A stretch of 64,000 nucleotides of DNA from Roseburia faecis (GCF_001406815.1 NZ_CVRR01000005.1:186001-250000); one strand, 5' to 3'; numbered from the stretch's first letter, positions 19,357 to 27,956 are shown. The notes: generated by a model from the letters alone, not told the origin. Translations and numbers: made by a program.

Positions 19357-19749
19357 TTATTTTTCTTCCCGCAGTAATCTGCGCGCTCTCTTCAGATGAT
19401 TTCCATATGCTTTCATCTTGCGATAGCTTTTTGCATACCGGACACAATAGATCCGTGCGGTAATCAGAAGATACACGATCATAAATCCGGCATATGCAAC
19501 AATAAGTTTCGGGACGAACGTCGTAAGATCCACGCGATTGATCCATTTCGTAATTGTATCAATATCCCCAAGTCCCCAGAACACGATCAGAAGAATAAAT
19601 GCGATGGTTCCCGAAAAGAAACTTTTTACAATTTCTTTTCCTACATAGTCCCACATCGTATATTCTCCCGCCTGATAATATTTTTTATTTTCATATTCAT
19701 CAAATGCTGCAAGATGATATAATTCTTTTACCCGTTCTTCACTGATCAT
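19357..19749 (-). CDS. Small uncharacterised membrane protein
   Basis: 130 aa from the ATG at 19749, with CAGGAG six bases upstream; a longer frame to 19863 crosses the upstream terminator region and has no ribosome site. Residues 1-40 are hydrophilic and tyrosine-rich (KELYHLAAFDEYENKKYYQ). Two membrane segments follow (about 43-60 and 78-98), and the C-terminal 30 residues are strongly basic (RKMKAYGNHLKRARRLL). I do not recognise the family. It is first in the run leading to cdaA and sits just after the terminator of the comFC-yvyF group. Confidence 0.65.
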   Translation of the reverse strand: MISEERVKELYHLAAFDEYENKKYYQAGEYTMWDYVGKEIVKSFFSGTIAFILLIVFWGLGDIDTITKWINRVDLTTFVPKLIVAYAGFMIVYLLITARIYCVRYAKSYRKMKAYGNHLKRARRLLREEK

Positions 19750-19864
19750 AGATAACTCCTGTCTCGAACGCATCCCGGAATTTGGACACAATGATGCATT
19801 ATTTGCTATTATACCATAGATAGTTCTTTTTTCAAAGTCTGTTTTCCAATCGCCCGTTTCCATG

Positions 19865-19889
19865 AAAAAAGCCCCGGAAATATCCGGGG
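19865..19889 (-). terminator. Intrinsic terminator after the yvyF gene
   Basis: On the minus strand a 7-bp GC-rich stem (arms 19883-19889 and 19872-19878, loop 19879-19882) is followed by six T. It ends the thrR-hom-comFC-yvyF transcript and separates it from the membrane-protein/cdaA run. Confidence 0.88.
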
Positions 19890-19905
19890 TCTGGTTATTT
19901 GTCCA

Positions 19906-20316
19906 CTATTCATTTTTTAAATATCTCATACGGTCCCTGTCTCTGGTAGAGCGTAAGTTTTCCATCTTAGGTTCCGGTTTCTGATAGGCATTCTGAAATT
20001 CGTTTGCCATTCTTTCCTTGCATCTTTCGCAAAAACGTCCCGTGCGGATCGGTTTCCCGCATTTTTCACATACAATCCCTGCTTCCGTTGCTGTGGAAAG
20101 AATCAGTCTTTCTTCCCTTACCCACTGCCGGATCTGCTTGGTTGAAATATCATTGTCCGTTGCCGTCTGCTCTACAGAAGCGCCCGGATGCTCTTCGAGA
20201 TACTCTTTTACTTCATGAAATTTATCTTCCAGTTTTTTCTGGCATGCCGGACAGATACGCTCATTGTTGAGAACATTAAACAATCTGCCACACATTTTAC
20301 AATTTCTTACATCCAT
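19906..20316 (-). CDS. YvyF-like flagellar-region protein with zinc motifs
   Basis: 136 aa from the ATG at 20316 with TAGGAGG upstream; the frame continues to 20343 but would overlap comFC needlessly. Two CxxC pairs near the N-terminus (NCKMCGRLF and ICPACQ) and two more (VCEKCGKPI and FCERCKERM) suggest paired zinc ribbons around a helix-turn-helix-like middle (ATDNDISTKQIRQWV). Matches the family named after B. subtilis YvyF, encoded between comFC and flgM. Here the comFC-yvyF order is kept but flgM and flagellar genes are absent. Biochemical role unknown. Confidence 0.85.
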   Translation of the reverse strand: MDVRNCKMCGRLFNVLNNERICPACQKKLEDKFHEVKEYLEEHPGASVEQTATDNDISTKQIRQWVREERLILSTATEAGIVCEKCGKPIRTGRFCERCKERMANEFQNAYQKPEPKMENLRSTRDRDRMRYLKNE

Positions 20317-20326
20317 AGTATCCCTC

Positions 20327-21088
20327 CTAAAAGCCTCTGCCAATGCAGGCAGTCAGCACATAAACCTGTTCCGCACCCGCTTCTTTTAATCTCTCCGCTA
20401 CAGCTTCTACTGTAGATCCGGTTGTATAAATATCATCCACAATCAGAATTCTCTTATATTTTACTACATTATCCGAACTCTGAAAAGCATTTTTGACATT
20501 ATTTTCTCTTTCTCTGCCATTCAGTTCTTTCTGTGGCCGTGTATCTTTCACCCGGATCATCAGACGCGGAATACACGGAATATCCATTTTTTCTGACAGT
20601 GCCCTGCCAAAAAGCGCAGCCTGATTATATCCGCGATACCGTTCTTTTTTCGAATACATCGGTACCGGAACGATTGCTTCGATCCTTTTTTCCCGCATCC
20701 AGTTTTCCCAGCGCTGCATGGCTTCCTCCGCCAGAAAACGGGCATATCTCCTCCGGTTTGCATACTTAAACCGGTACATGGATTTCTGCACAGCCCCACG
20801 ATATACAAAAAGCGATCGTCCTTCTGCAACAAAAGAACGATGCTTTCTGCAATTCTGACAATATTCTGTTTCGGTATCCGCAAGCGGGCTTCCGCAATGA
20901 TAACAGTACGGCTGCACAACGGGATACAATTTTTTCCGGCACGCTGCGTGAACATTTCGCTGTCTGCGGATATCTGCCGTTTCCAGCAGACGGTCGCATA
21001 CAAAACAGCGTGGCGGAAATATACATTCCAGAAAATTATCCAAGACGGATACGGTTTCGAACTTCAATCTGTGCTGCCGCTTTTTCAA
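20327..21088 (-). CDS. comFC: ComF family phosphoribosyltransferase-like protein (ComFC)
   Basis: 253 aa. The start is probably the TTG at 21088 with AGAGG six bases before it, giving a 53-base overlap with hom; no better in-frame start is visible. The N-terminus carries cysteine pairs (PPRCFVC, CYHCGS, YCQNC) that probably bind zinc. The C-terminal phosphoribosyltransferase fold has the PRPP loop ILIVDDIYTTGSTVEA. ComFC acts in natural transformation in other bacteria, probably in DNA handling after uptake, though its biochemistry is poorly known. The helicase comFA is not in the window. Confidence 0.9.
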   Translation of the reverse strand: MKKRQHRLKFETVSVLDNFLECIFPPRCFVCDRLLETADIRRQRNVHAACRKKLYPVVQPYCYHCGSPLADTETEYCQNCRKHRSFVAEGRSLFVYRGAVQKSMYRFKYANRRRYARFLAEEAMQRWENWMREKRIEAIVPVPMYSKKERYRGYNQAALFGRALSEKMDIPCIPRLMIRVKDTRPQKELNGRERENNVKNAFQSSDNVVKYKRILIVDDIYTTGSTVEAVAERLKEAGAEQVYVLTACIGRGF

Positions 21089-22229
21089 ATTCAGCCTCTG
21101 TCATATCTTTTGTAGTAAATCCAATCTCTCCTGCAATTCCGGCATCTGCATATTCTACACTGCCAAATGCATTTTCGATTGTTTCCTTACCGGAAGAAGT
21201 GCGTACAAAGAAACTGTTTACACTGTCTTTGTAATCTACCAGTGTCAGTTTTTCCGGTGACCAGTCAATGTAAATATTGGTATTTTTGTGCTTTGTCATA
21301 TCCACGATATCTGCTACTACTGCACTTGCTGTCGGAAGCTTACCTGCTCCGCTGCCGTAGAACATTGCATCGCCCAATACATTTCCATGTACGAAGATTC
21401 CATTGAACACACCGTTTACTCCGCAAAGAGGATGCTCTGCGCTGAGCATGAAAGGAGCAACCATACAACTGTAACTGTTTCCGACTTTACGGCTGGATGC
21501 AAGAAGCTTAATGGAACGGTTCAAAACCTTTGCATACTTAAAATCATCTGCTGTGATCTTTGTGATTCCTTCGCAGTGAATATCCTCAAAATCTACCTGC
21601 CGGCCACACATCAGAGAGGTTAAAATGGCAATCTTGCGGCACGGATCATGTCCTTCGATATCCGCAGTAGGATCTTTCTCTGCATATCCCTTTTCCTGTG
21701 CGTCTTTCAGTACCTCATCGAAATCTGCACCTTCCTCCGCCATTTTTGTCAGCATGTAGTTTGTGGTTCCGTTTAAGATACCTGTAATCTCTTCGATCTC
21801 ATCGGCAGTCAGACATTTATTCAATGGACGGATAATCGGAATTCCGCCGCCTACACTTGCCTCAAACTGAAAGTTTACGTTGTGATCCCGTGCGATTTTA
21901 ATCAGTTCCGCTCCCTTGGCTGCAACCAGGTTTTTATTGGAAGTGGCAACCTGTTTTCCAGCCTCAAGCATTGCTTTTACAAACGTATATGCCGGCTCCA
22001 CGCCTCCCATGGTCTCTACTACGATGCCGATCTCCGGATCGTTTACGATCGTCTGATAATCATGTACAATGGCATCTTCCATAGGGTCTCCCGGGAATTC
22101 CCGCAGATCAAGAATATATTTGACATCAACCGGTTCTCCCGCGCGCTTTGTGATCTTTTCCTTGTTAATTCTTAATACATCTACGACACCGGAACCAATG
22201 GTGCCATAGCCCATAACTGCAATCTTCAT
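21036..22229 (-). CDS. hom: Homoserine dehydrogenase
   Basis: 397 aa. It reduces aspartate semialdehyde to homoserine for threonine and methionine. The Rossmann motif GYGTIGSGVVDVL is at the N-terminus, then the catalytic domain with ILNGTTNYML and KDPTADIEGHD. It ends near residue 397, about 35-40 residues short of the usual Firmicute enzyme, because the C-terminal ACT (threonine-sensing) domain is missing. A separate ACT-domain protein is encoded five bases upstream and may supply control instead. The ATG lies just after that gene. Confidence 0.95.
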   Translation of the reverse strand: MKIAVMGYGTIGSGVVDVLRINKEKITKRAGEPVDVKYILDLREFPGDPMEDAIVHDYQTIVNDPEIGIVVETMGGVEPAYTFVKAMLEAGKQVATSNKNLVAAKGAELIKIARDHNVNFQFEASVGGGIPIIRPLNKCLTADEIEEITGILNGTTNYMLTKMAEEGADFDEVLKDAQEKGYAEKDPTADIEGHDPCRKIAILTSLMCGRQVDFEDIHCEGITKITADDFKYAKVLNRSIKLLASSRKVGNSYSCMVAPFMLSAEHPLCGVNGVFNGIFVHGNVLGDAMFYGSGAGKLPTASAVVADIVDMTKHKNTNIYIDWSPEKLTLVDYKDSVNSFFVRTSSGKETIENAFGSVEYADAGIAGEIGFTTKDMTEAEFEKAAAQIEVRNRIRLG

Positions 22230-22234
22230 TTTTC

Positions 22235-22678
22235 TTACTCCCTGGCTAATATTTTTGCATAATGAATCCCCTGCACAGATTCAATACTGTTTCTCATATC
22301 CTCCACATTGCCCGTCGCAGGGAACACATCAATACTGAGCGACAATGAAGCAATTCCATTAACCGGAACGCTTTGATGAATCGTCAGAATGTTTGCATGA
22401 AATTCCGCAATTGTTTTTAATACCATGGATAACAGCCCCGGTTCATCATCCAGCTGGATCACCATATTGACCGTTTTTCCTTTTGCATTTTCATGATATG
22501 GAAATATATCGTCCTTATATTTGTAGAAAGAGCTTCTGCTGATCTGTACCATCTCTGTGGCTTCCTGCACAGACTCCACTTTACCGGAATCCAGCAGCCG
22601 CTTCGCTTCCACGACTCTGAGCAATACCTCAGGCACGGCTTTTGCCCGCAATACGAAGAAAGATGCCTTCTCGCCCAT
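22235..22678 (-). CDS. ACT domain protein of the PheB/ThrR (UPF0735) family
   Basis: 147 aa from the ATG at 22678, the standard family length, with GGGAGG upstream. An N-terminal helix-turn-helix-like part (VQEATEMVQISRSSFYKYKD) precedes an ACT domain (about 70-145, starting VNMVIQLDDEPGLLSMVL) that binds amino acids. The B. subtilis homologue, once called PheB, has been described as ThrR, a regulator of threonine biosynthesis genes. Direct linkage to hom fits a threonine-responsive regulator. Its own promoter is at 22738-22766. Confidence 0.88.
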   Translation of the reverse strand: MGEKASFFVLRAKAVPEVLLRVVEAKRLLDSGKVESVQEATEMVQISRSSFYKYKDDIFPYHENAKGKTVNMVIQLDDEPGLLSMVLKTIAEFHANILTIHQSVPVNGIASLSLSIDVFPATGNVEDMRNSIESVQGIHYAKILARE

Positions 22679-22737
22679 CCTAATTTCCTCCCTTATGTAT
22701 TGTCTGTCTACGACCGACACTTGTGCTCACTTGAAAG

Positions 22738-22766
22738 ATTCTACCATAAGAACATCAATCTTGCAA
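22738..22766 (-). promoter_or_regulatory. Promoter of the ACT-protein/hom/comFC/yvyF run
   Basis: Minus strand -35 TTGCAA (22766-22761), 17-base spacer, -10 TAGAAT (22743-22738). Placed about 60 bases before the ACT-protein ATG, with no other gene between. Confidence 0.75.
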
Positions 22767-22771
22767 GAGGT

Positions 22772-22791
22772 ATCGGGGATCTGTCCCCGAT
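22772..22791. other. Perfect GC-rich hairpin after the SPFH gene
   Basis: An 8-bp perfect stem (22772-22779 with 22784-22791) directly behind the SPFH stop codon. The T-run lies on the plus-strand side, so it is a poor minus-strand terminator but a good-looking plus-strand one, though no plus-strand gene precedes it. It may still act as an mRNA 3' stabiliser. Confidence 0.5.
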
Positions 22792-22793
22792 TT

Positions 22794-24005
22794 TTACGCT
22801 CTCGGCTTTCCGCAGTTGGAGCAGAAATTTCCGCTGTTAACCTGTCCACAGCTACAGGTCCACTCGGTTTTCGGTGCCGGTTTTCCACAGTTGGAACAGA
22901 ATTTTCCCTGATTCTTCTGTCCACATGCACAGGTCCAGCCTTCCGGTGCCTCCTGCCCAGCAGGAGGTATCGCAAGCACCGCCCCCTGCGTCATTCCAGC
23001 TTGTGCACCTCCATTCATCATCTGCATCTGCTGCAGATTCACATTTGATGCCGCTCCCATCATACCACCGGATATATTGGAAGCCATTCCCATTCCCATA
23101 AAACCGGCCATGGAACCATTGGAATTACTTCCCGCTGCCTCAAGCCCTCTGGCTACCGCTCCCTGCACGTATCCTTCCCGGACCGTCGGATCGGAAAGCA
23201 TGGCTCCTTCATTTCTCATATTCAGCAGTTTCTGCGATTCCTCGCTGTAAGAAACCGTCATACCTACCGCCTGGATTTCCATACCACGGGTCTGATTCCA
23301 TTCCTCATCCAGAACCGATGACATATACTTTCCAAGTTCTCTTGCCTTGCTCGAAACAAAAGAAATACGGAAACCATCTGCCGACATCTGATTTACGGAT
23401 GACTGCAAAGCCTCTAAAAACTCAGACAGATACTGCTCATTGATTTCGTCAATCTCTACATGATCCTTATTTTTGGGAACCGCTTCCGCATAAAATTTGA
23501 GCGGATCTACAATTTTAATCGAATATGTGCCATGTGCACGCAAAAACAGTTCGGCATTATAGAACGAATCAAAATAATTGATTGGCTGTCTTGTTCCGAA
23601 CTTAATGCCTTTGATTTCCTGCAGATTGACAAAAAATACCCGCTGTTTCTGCGGCGTCTGTCCGCCGAAACGGAAACGGTCAAACGATTCCTTGATGGAA
23701 TCTCCCAGTTGTCCGTTGAGCAGTGACGGCATGGAAGAATGATCCACTTTGTAATATCCCGGCTCTGCTGTGTAATCTACAATCTTGCCTCCGTCCACCA
23801 GCATCATAAACTGATTGTCATATACATGAATCATGGAACCATTCGACACGACATTGTCCGTTCCCTTTTTATTTTCCCCACGGCGGATCAGTGTTCCTTT
23901 GGTAAAAACGGTCTGATCCCCCATATTATCTGCTTCAATGACTTCCAGCCACTGATCTGCAAATGCACCTCCAACTGCCTGCGTTACTGCCTTAATAATT
24001 CCCAT
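22794..24005 (-). CDS. SPFH-domain protein with two C-terminal zinc ribbons (YdjI-like)
   Basis: 403 aa. Residues 1-290 are an SPFH/band 7-like part of the YdjI or virion-core-like family without an obvious membrane anchor. Residues 290-350 are rich in Met, Gly, Asn and Gln. The end carries two near-identical zinc ribbons (WTCACGQKNQGKFCSNCGK and its copy WTCSCGQVNSGNFCSNCGK), each with four cysteines. In B. subtilis YdjI works with the phage-shock protein homologue LiaH and YdjGH in membrane stress. None of those partners is nearby here. The ATG has AAGGAGG upstream. Confidence 0.85.
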   Translation of the reverse strand: MGIIKAVTQAVGGAFADQWLEVIEADNMGDQTVFTKGTLIRRGENKKGTDNVVSNGSMIHVYDNQFMMLVDGGKIVDYTAEPGYYKVDHSSMPSLLNGQLGDSIKESFDRFRFGGQTPQKQRVFFVNLQEIKGIKFGTRQPINYFDSFYNAELFLRAHGTYSIKIVDPLKFYAEAVPKNKDHVEIDEINEQYLSEFLEALQSSVNQMSADGFRISFVSSKARELGKYMSSVLDEEWNQTRGMEIQAVGMTVSYSEESQKLLNMRNEGAMLSDPTVREGYVQGAVARGLEAAGSNSNGSMAGFMGMGMASNISGGMMGAASNVNLQQMQMMNGGAQAGMTQGAVLAIPPAGQEAPEGWTCACGQKNQGKFCSNCGKPAPKTEWTCSCGQVNSGNFCSNCGKPRA

Positions 24006-24032
24006 TACGCTCCTCCTTATTCCTGTTTTTAT

Positions 24033-25170
24033 TTACACATCATCACTGTCCATATTTTTCGGACATCCCAGGCTCTGCCATTTCAGATATCCATTGATAA
24101 ACGGATCAATGTTTCCGTCCATCACTGCGTCCACATTTCCGCTTTCCACACCGGTTCTGTGATCTTTAACCATGGTATACGGCTGCATAACATAAGAACG
24201 GATCTGGTTTCCCCAGCCGATATCTGTCACTTCGCCCCGGATTCCAGCTGCTTTGGCTGCATTTTCTTCCTGTTTGAGAAGATACAGTTTCGCTTTGAGC
24301 ATCTGCATCGCTTTATCCTTGTTCATATGCTGCGAACGCTCATTCTGGCACTGCACCACAATTCCGGTCGGAAAATGCGTGATACGGATAGCAGAAGACG
24401 TCTTGTTGATATGCTGTCCTCCGGCACCACTGGAGCGGAACGTATCAATACGGATATCTTCCTCCCGGATCTCCACATCGACATCTTCTTCTATATCCGG
24501 CATCACATCGCAGGATACAAAAGAAGTCTGTCTTTTTCCTGCCGCGTTAAACGGAGAAATACGAACCAGCCGGTGCACACCTTTTTCCGATTTCAGATAT
24601 CCATACGCATTCTCCCCATTTACCTGAAATGTAATGGATTTGATTCCGGCCTCTTCTCCATCCAGAGAATCCAGCACTTCCACGGAAAATCCCTTTTTAT
24701 CTGCCCATCGGATATACATACGATAGAGCATGGCTGCCCAGTCACAGGATTCCGTGCCACCCGCTCCCGCATGCAGGGAAACAATGGCATTGTTCCTGTC
24801 ATATTCTCCCGACAGAAGCGTTTTCATACGGATATCCTCATAGGTCTGAACAAATTCTTTCATCATCTGATCGATCTCCGGGATCAGTTCCGGATCATTT
24901 TCCTCATATCCCATCTCGATCATGGTTTCAATATCATCATATTGCGTCGACAATGCCGCATAAGTTGCCACATCGTCCTTTAAACTTTTGACTTCCTTCA
25001 TCTTGTTCTGGGAAACTTCCGGATCGTTCCAGAAATCCGGTGCCTCCATCTCCCGTTCCAATTCCTGAATCCGCTGTTCTTTGCCAGCTAAGTCAAAGTG
25101 AATCCCTCACTTCCTGCAGTGGAGCCTTGTAGCTTTGCAGCTGGCTCTTAAAATTATCCAATTCTACCAC
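24033..25170 (-). CDS. prfB: Peptide chain release factor 2 with programmed +1 frameshift
   Basis: The gene reads in two frames. A GTG start at 25170 (AGAGGTGA upstream) opens 25 codons that end CTT TGA C (25098-25092). Slipping +1 at CTT joins the main frame, giving about 378 aa. The in-frame stop is codon 26, as in E. coli prfB, and TGA is the codon RF2 itself reads, so low RF2 raises frameshifting. The tripeptide SPF (in VRISPFNAAG) reads the stop codon, and GGQ (in SGAGGQHINK) releases the peptide. A call that starts in the second frame would lose the first 36 residues or so. The 3' end is followed by the SPFH gene. Confidence 0.96.
25092..25098 (-). promoter_or_regulatory. prfB +1 programmed frameshift site
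   Basis: The heptamer CTTTGAC on the minus strand is the classical RF2 slip site. An internal purine stretch (GAGGGA) lies a few bases upstream, as expected for the ribosome-stimulating element. Confidence 0.95.
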
Positions 25171-25174
25171 AGAA

Positions 25175-25666
25175 TCACCTCTTTCTATTTCTTATTTCAG
25201 ACTTATGATAATATAAAATAATATGAATAGCAAGCAATGCAAGAAATGCTCCTGCCGAATCAATCAGCACATCCGTCACTCTTCCGGCTCTTCCCGGCAC
25301 AAACAGCTGATGAAATTCATCGGTTGCTGCATAGGCTGCCGTTATGCCAAGTGCCATACATCCACGGTTCTTTTTCCGGTCAAATGCCGTCAATGCCTGA
25401 AATATCAGAAGTGCAAGAACTGCATATTCGCTCATATGTGCAGCTTTGCGCACAGGATATTCAATTTTCTGTGCCATCTGTTCCAGTTCCGGCCCGGAAT
25501 GTTTCCATCCAAACACCTGATTCCACATCTTAACAATCCGGTAACTCACATGCCCGCTGATTTCCGAAGACTCCGTATCCGGCTGTGCGGAAAACGAAAA
25601 AATAACCACAGCCCATACAACAATCAACGCAACACTGACAATTCTCCATACACGTTTTCTTTTCAT
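25175..25666 (-). CDS. VanZ family membrane protein
   Basis: 163 aa. VanZ-like fold with four hydrophobic segments (about 8-25, 73-92, 103-120, 133-153). The conserved loops are FSFSAQPDTESSE near 24-36, KAAHMSEYAVLALL near 74-87 and ATDEFHQLFVPGRAGRVTDV near 115-135. The original VanZ gives low-level teicoplanin resistance. Most chromosomal members have no known role but are linked to the cell surface. It sits four bases from prfB and just after the S41 protease gene. Confidence 0.9.
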   Translation of the reverse strand: MKRKRVWRIVSVALIVVWAVVIFSFSAQPDTESSEISGHVSYRIVKMWNQVFGWKHSGPELEQMAQKIEYPVRKAAHMSEYAVLALLIFQALTAFDRKKNRGCMALGITAAYAATDEFHQLFVPGRAGRVTDVLIDSAGAFLALLAIHIILYYHKSEIRNRKR

Positions 25667-25675
25667 TGTTACCCT

Positions 25676-26977
25676 TTAATTTATTTTTTCTTTCACAACA
25701 GAAATTGCTTTCTGTAACTGATTATCGTACTTCATGTCATAACTTTCATCTTCCGGACCGCTGTATTTGTATTCCAGTTTGATATCCGGCTGAATGCCTT
25801 TCCCGTGAATGTAATGTCCCTTTGGCGTATAATATTTCGCGGTTGTAATTTTAATGGCATCCCCGTTTTCCAGAGGAAATACCGTCTGGACAATTCCCTT
25901 GCCAAACGTTTTTGTTCCAATCAATGTTCCATAATCATAATCCTTGATTGCTCCGGCAAAGATTTCTGATGCACTGGCACTGTCTCCATTAACTAAAACT
26001 GCCATCGGATAATGAATGCAGGACGCATCGGATGTATATGTCTCTTTTTTCCCATATTTATCCTCCGTGTAAACAACCGTTCCCTCCGGAAGAATCTGAT
26101 CCAGAATATCCACGACAGAAGTCACCAGTCCGCCCGGATTGCTCCGCACATCGACAATCAGCCCTTTCATATCTTCCTTTTCAAGTGCTACAAGTGCCTT
26201 TTTAAACTGTTTTGCGGTATTACTCTGGAATTCGCTGATCTGTATGTAGCCGATCCCATCGGAAAGCATTTTGGAATCCACACTCGGAATATCCACGTTT
26301 TTACGTTCCACATCAAATTCAAGATTTTCCCCGGTCTGCGAACGATAAACTTTCAAATGGACTTTTGTCCCCTCTTTTCCCCGTATCTTTTTTACAAGGT
26401 TGGAAAGTTCCATACTGGTCGCTTCATACTTATCCACGGATAGAATTTCATCTCCGTTTTTCAGCCCCGCTTCCTCTGCCGGTGTTCCCTCGTACACTTT
26501 AACCACTGTCACTTCCATGGTCTTTGCATTCTGTGAAAGCGCCGCACCGATTCCATAATAATTTCCATTGGTTGATGTCTGCAGATCTTTATATTCATCT
26601 ACCGTGTAGTATACGGAATAAGGATCTCCAAGCCCGCTCAGCGTTCCTTTATAAATGGCATTGCGGATATCTTTTTCTTTGTAAGAATCGTTGTAATACA
26701 AATCGATATATGACAACAGCTCATCCACTTTCTTTATTGCTGCCTGGTCGAGAACATTGTCTTTGGCTGTCTGTTTTACTCCCTGTGGTCCAAATATAAC
26801 ATAATTGTTTGTAAGATTCGCATACGCACGAATTCCGACTCCGGCACCGATTCCCGTAATCAGCAGTCCTAGCACCAGCCCGATAATCACTCCGTTTTTA
26901 AAGCCCGATGGTCTTCTTTTTTCCGGTTTCCCGGTTTTGATCATTTCTTCCTGTTCTTCCTGCATTCCTGCCTCCAT
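25676..26977 (-). CDS. S41 family C-terminal processing peptidase (CtpB-like)
   Basis: 433 aa. A basic cytosolic start and one membrane anchor (29-46) place the enzyme outside the membrane. A PDZ domain (about 135-215, with PAEEAGLKNGDEILSVD) precedes the S41 domain (about 240-430). The catalytic serine is in the SASAS segment (333-337) and the lysine is Lys360 in TFGKG. CtpB-type proteases cut signalling or division proteins; in Bacillus CtpB acts in sporulation, and ctpB lies near ftsEX there as here. The start could be the ATG at 26977 or the one four codons later. Confidence 0.92.
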   Translation of the reverse strand: MEAGMQEEQEEMIKTGKPEKRRPSGFKNGVIIGLVLGLLITGIGAGVGIRAYANLTNNYVIFGPQGVKQTAKDNVLDQAAIKKVDELLSYIDLYYNDSYKEKDIRNAIYKGTLSGLGDPYSVYYTVDEYKDLQTSTNGNYYGIGAALSQNAKTMEVTVVKVYEGTPAEEAGLKNGDEILSVDKYEATSMELSNLVKKIRGKEGTKVHLKVYRSQTGENLEFDVERKNVDIPSVDSKMLSDGIGYIQISEFQSNTAKQFKKALVALEKEDMKGLIVDVRSNPGGLVTSVVDILDQILPEGTVVYTEDKYGKKETYTSDASCIHYPMAVLVNGDSASASEIFAGAIKDYDYGTLIGTKTFGKGIVQTVFPLENGDAIKITTAKYYTPKGHYIHGKGIQPDIKLEYKYSGPEDESYDMKYDNQLQKAISVVKEKIN

Positions 26978-26993
26978 AATTTTCCCTATAAAT

Positions 26994-27025
26994 CAAGAAG
27001 CCACACCTTGCAGCATGGCTTCTTG
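26994..27025 (-). terminator. Hairpin between ftsX and the S41 protease gene
   Basis: A 10-bp stem (27016-27025 with 26994-27003) with a 12-base loop lies 25 bases beyond the ftsX stop. The T-run after it is short and broken (GATTTAT), so it is probably a leaky terminator that lets part of the transcript reach the protease gene. Confidence 0.6.
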
Positions 27026-27050
27026 TCATTTTATGACAACAATAACAATA

Positions 27051-27956
27051 TTATACTTTCAAATGTTTGCGGATCGTCATCTGACTGCCGATAAATCCGA
27101 TACCGGCTCCAAGGATAACTCCCACCGGAATCAGTGTCCGGAAAACAACCTTCACCGGTTCAAACACGATCATCGAACCGATAAAATTGAATTTCGCTGC
27201 AATATAGACAATGATCTTCTGATACATAAAATACAGCACACCAAGCGGAATCGCTGCTCCGATCAGTCCGATCACAATTCCTTCCACAATAAACGGCGCA
27301 CGCACAAGAAAATCCGTTGCTCCGATCAGCTTCATAATGGCAATTTCTTCCTTACGGACCGAGATACCGACCATTACGGTATTGCTGATCAAAAAGACAG
27401 CCACACACAGCAGAATCAGAATAATTCCTCCGGAAACATATCCCAGCAGTTTATTAAAATCCGTCAGTGTATTTGCCACCTGGGCAGACTCTTTTACCTC
27501 GCGCACCCCGGTAAGTCCCTTGATATAGGTTACAAGGGAATCCTGCATCGAAACATCGTTCAGATACACCTGATAATGTGCAGAATTCGCAAGCGGATTA
27601 TCTGTAAATCCATCCGCAAGTTCTTCTTTTCCCTGAAAATATACTTTTTTATATTCTTTCCACGCCTCGTCGGCAGACACATACTCGTTTTTGCTGACCT
27701 CGGCACGCTTATTAATCTTTTCTCCGATGTCACGGATCTGTGCATCTGTCGCATCATGTTCAAAAAATACGGTAACTGACACACCCTCTTCAATAGAATG
27801 TACCGTCGCACTGAAATTCGTTACAATAATATAAAACAGACCGAACATAAAAATGCAGGCCGCCATGGTTGCCACGGAAGCAAGCGAAAACATTTTATTT
27901 CGAAATATATTTTTTAAGCCCTGTCTGATCGAATAAAAAAAGGTATTAATTCTCAT
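27051..27956 (-). CDS. ftsX: Cell division protein FtsX
   Basis: 301 aa from the ATG at 27956, which lies inside the end of ftsE with GGAAGG upstream. It is the membrane partner of FtsE and controls peptidoglycan hydrolases during elongation, division or sporulation. The N-terminal segment is at about 22-46. An extracellular loop follows (about 50-165), then three membrane segments (about 170-195, 222-250 and 268-292), ending in a short basic tail. It follows ftsE with an overlap of 11 bases, so translation is coupled. Confidence 0.95.
   Translation of the reverse strand: MRINTFFYSIRQGLKNIFRNKMFSLASVATMAACIFMFGLFYIIVTNFSATVHSIEEGVSVTVFFEHDATDAQIRDIGEKINKRAEVSKNEYVSADEAWKEYKKVYFQGKEELADGFTDNPLANSAHYQVYLNDVSMQDSLVTYIKGLTGVREVKESAQVANTLTDFNKLLGYVSGGIILILLCVAVFLISNTVMVGISVRKEEIAIMKLIGATDFLVRAPFIVEGIVIGLIGAAIPLGVLYFMYQKIIVYIAAKFNFIGSMIVFEPVKVVFRTLIPVGVILGAGIGFIGSQMTIRKHLKV

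Noticed and set aside
22679-22793. T-box or amino-acid riboswitch upstream of the thrR-hom genes
   Set aside because: The leader is too short and has no T-box sequence or terminator/antiterminator pair.
23739-24983. Plus-strand 414-codon open frame
   Set aside because: It lies antisense to the SPFH gene and prfB, is rich in His, Phe, Ile and Cys as expected of an antisense shadow, and has no family match I recognise.
24033-25061. Reading prfB as N-terminally truncated or a pseudogene
   Set aside because: A GTG start in the other frame plus the CTTTGAC slip site restores a normal RF2.
26805-27779. Plus-strand 324-codon open frame
   Set aside because: Antisense to the S41 protease start and ftsX, with shadow-type composition; the minus-strand genes are clear.
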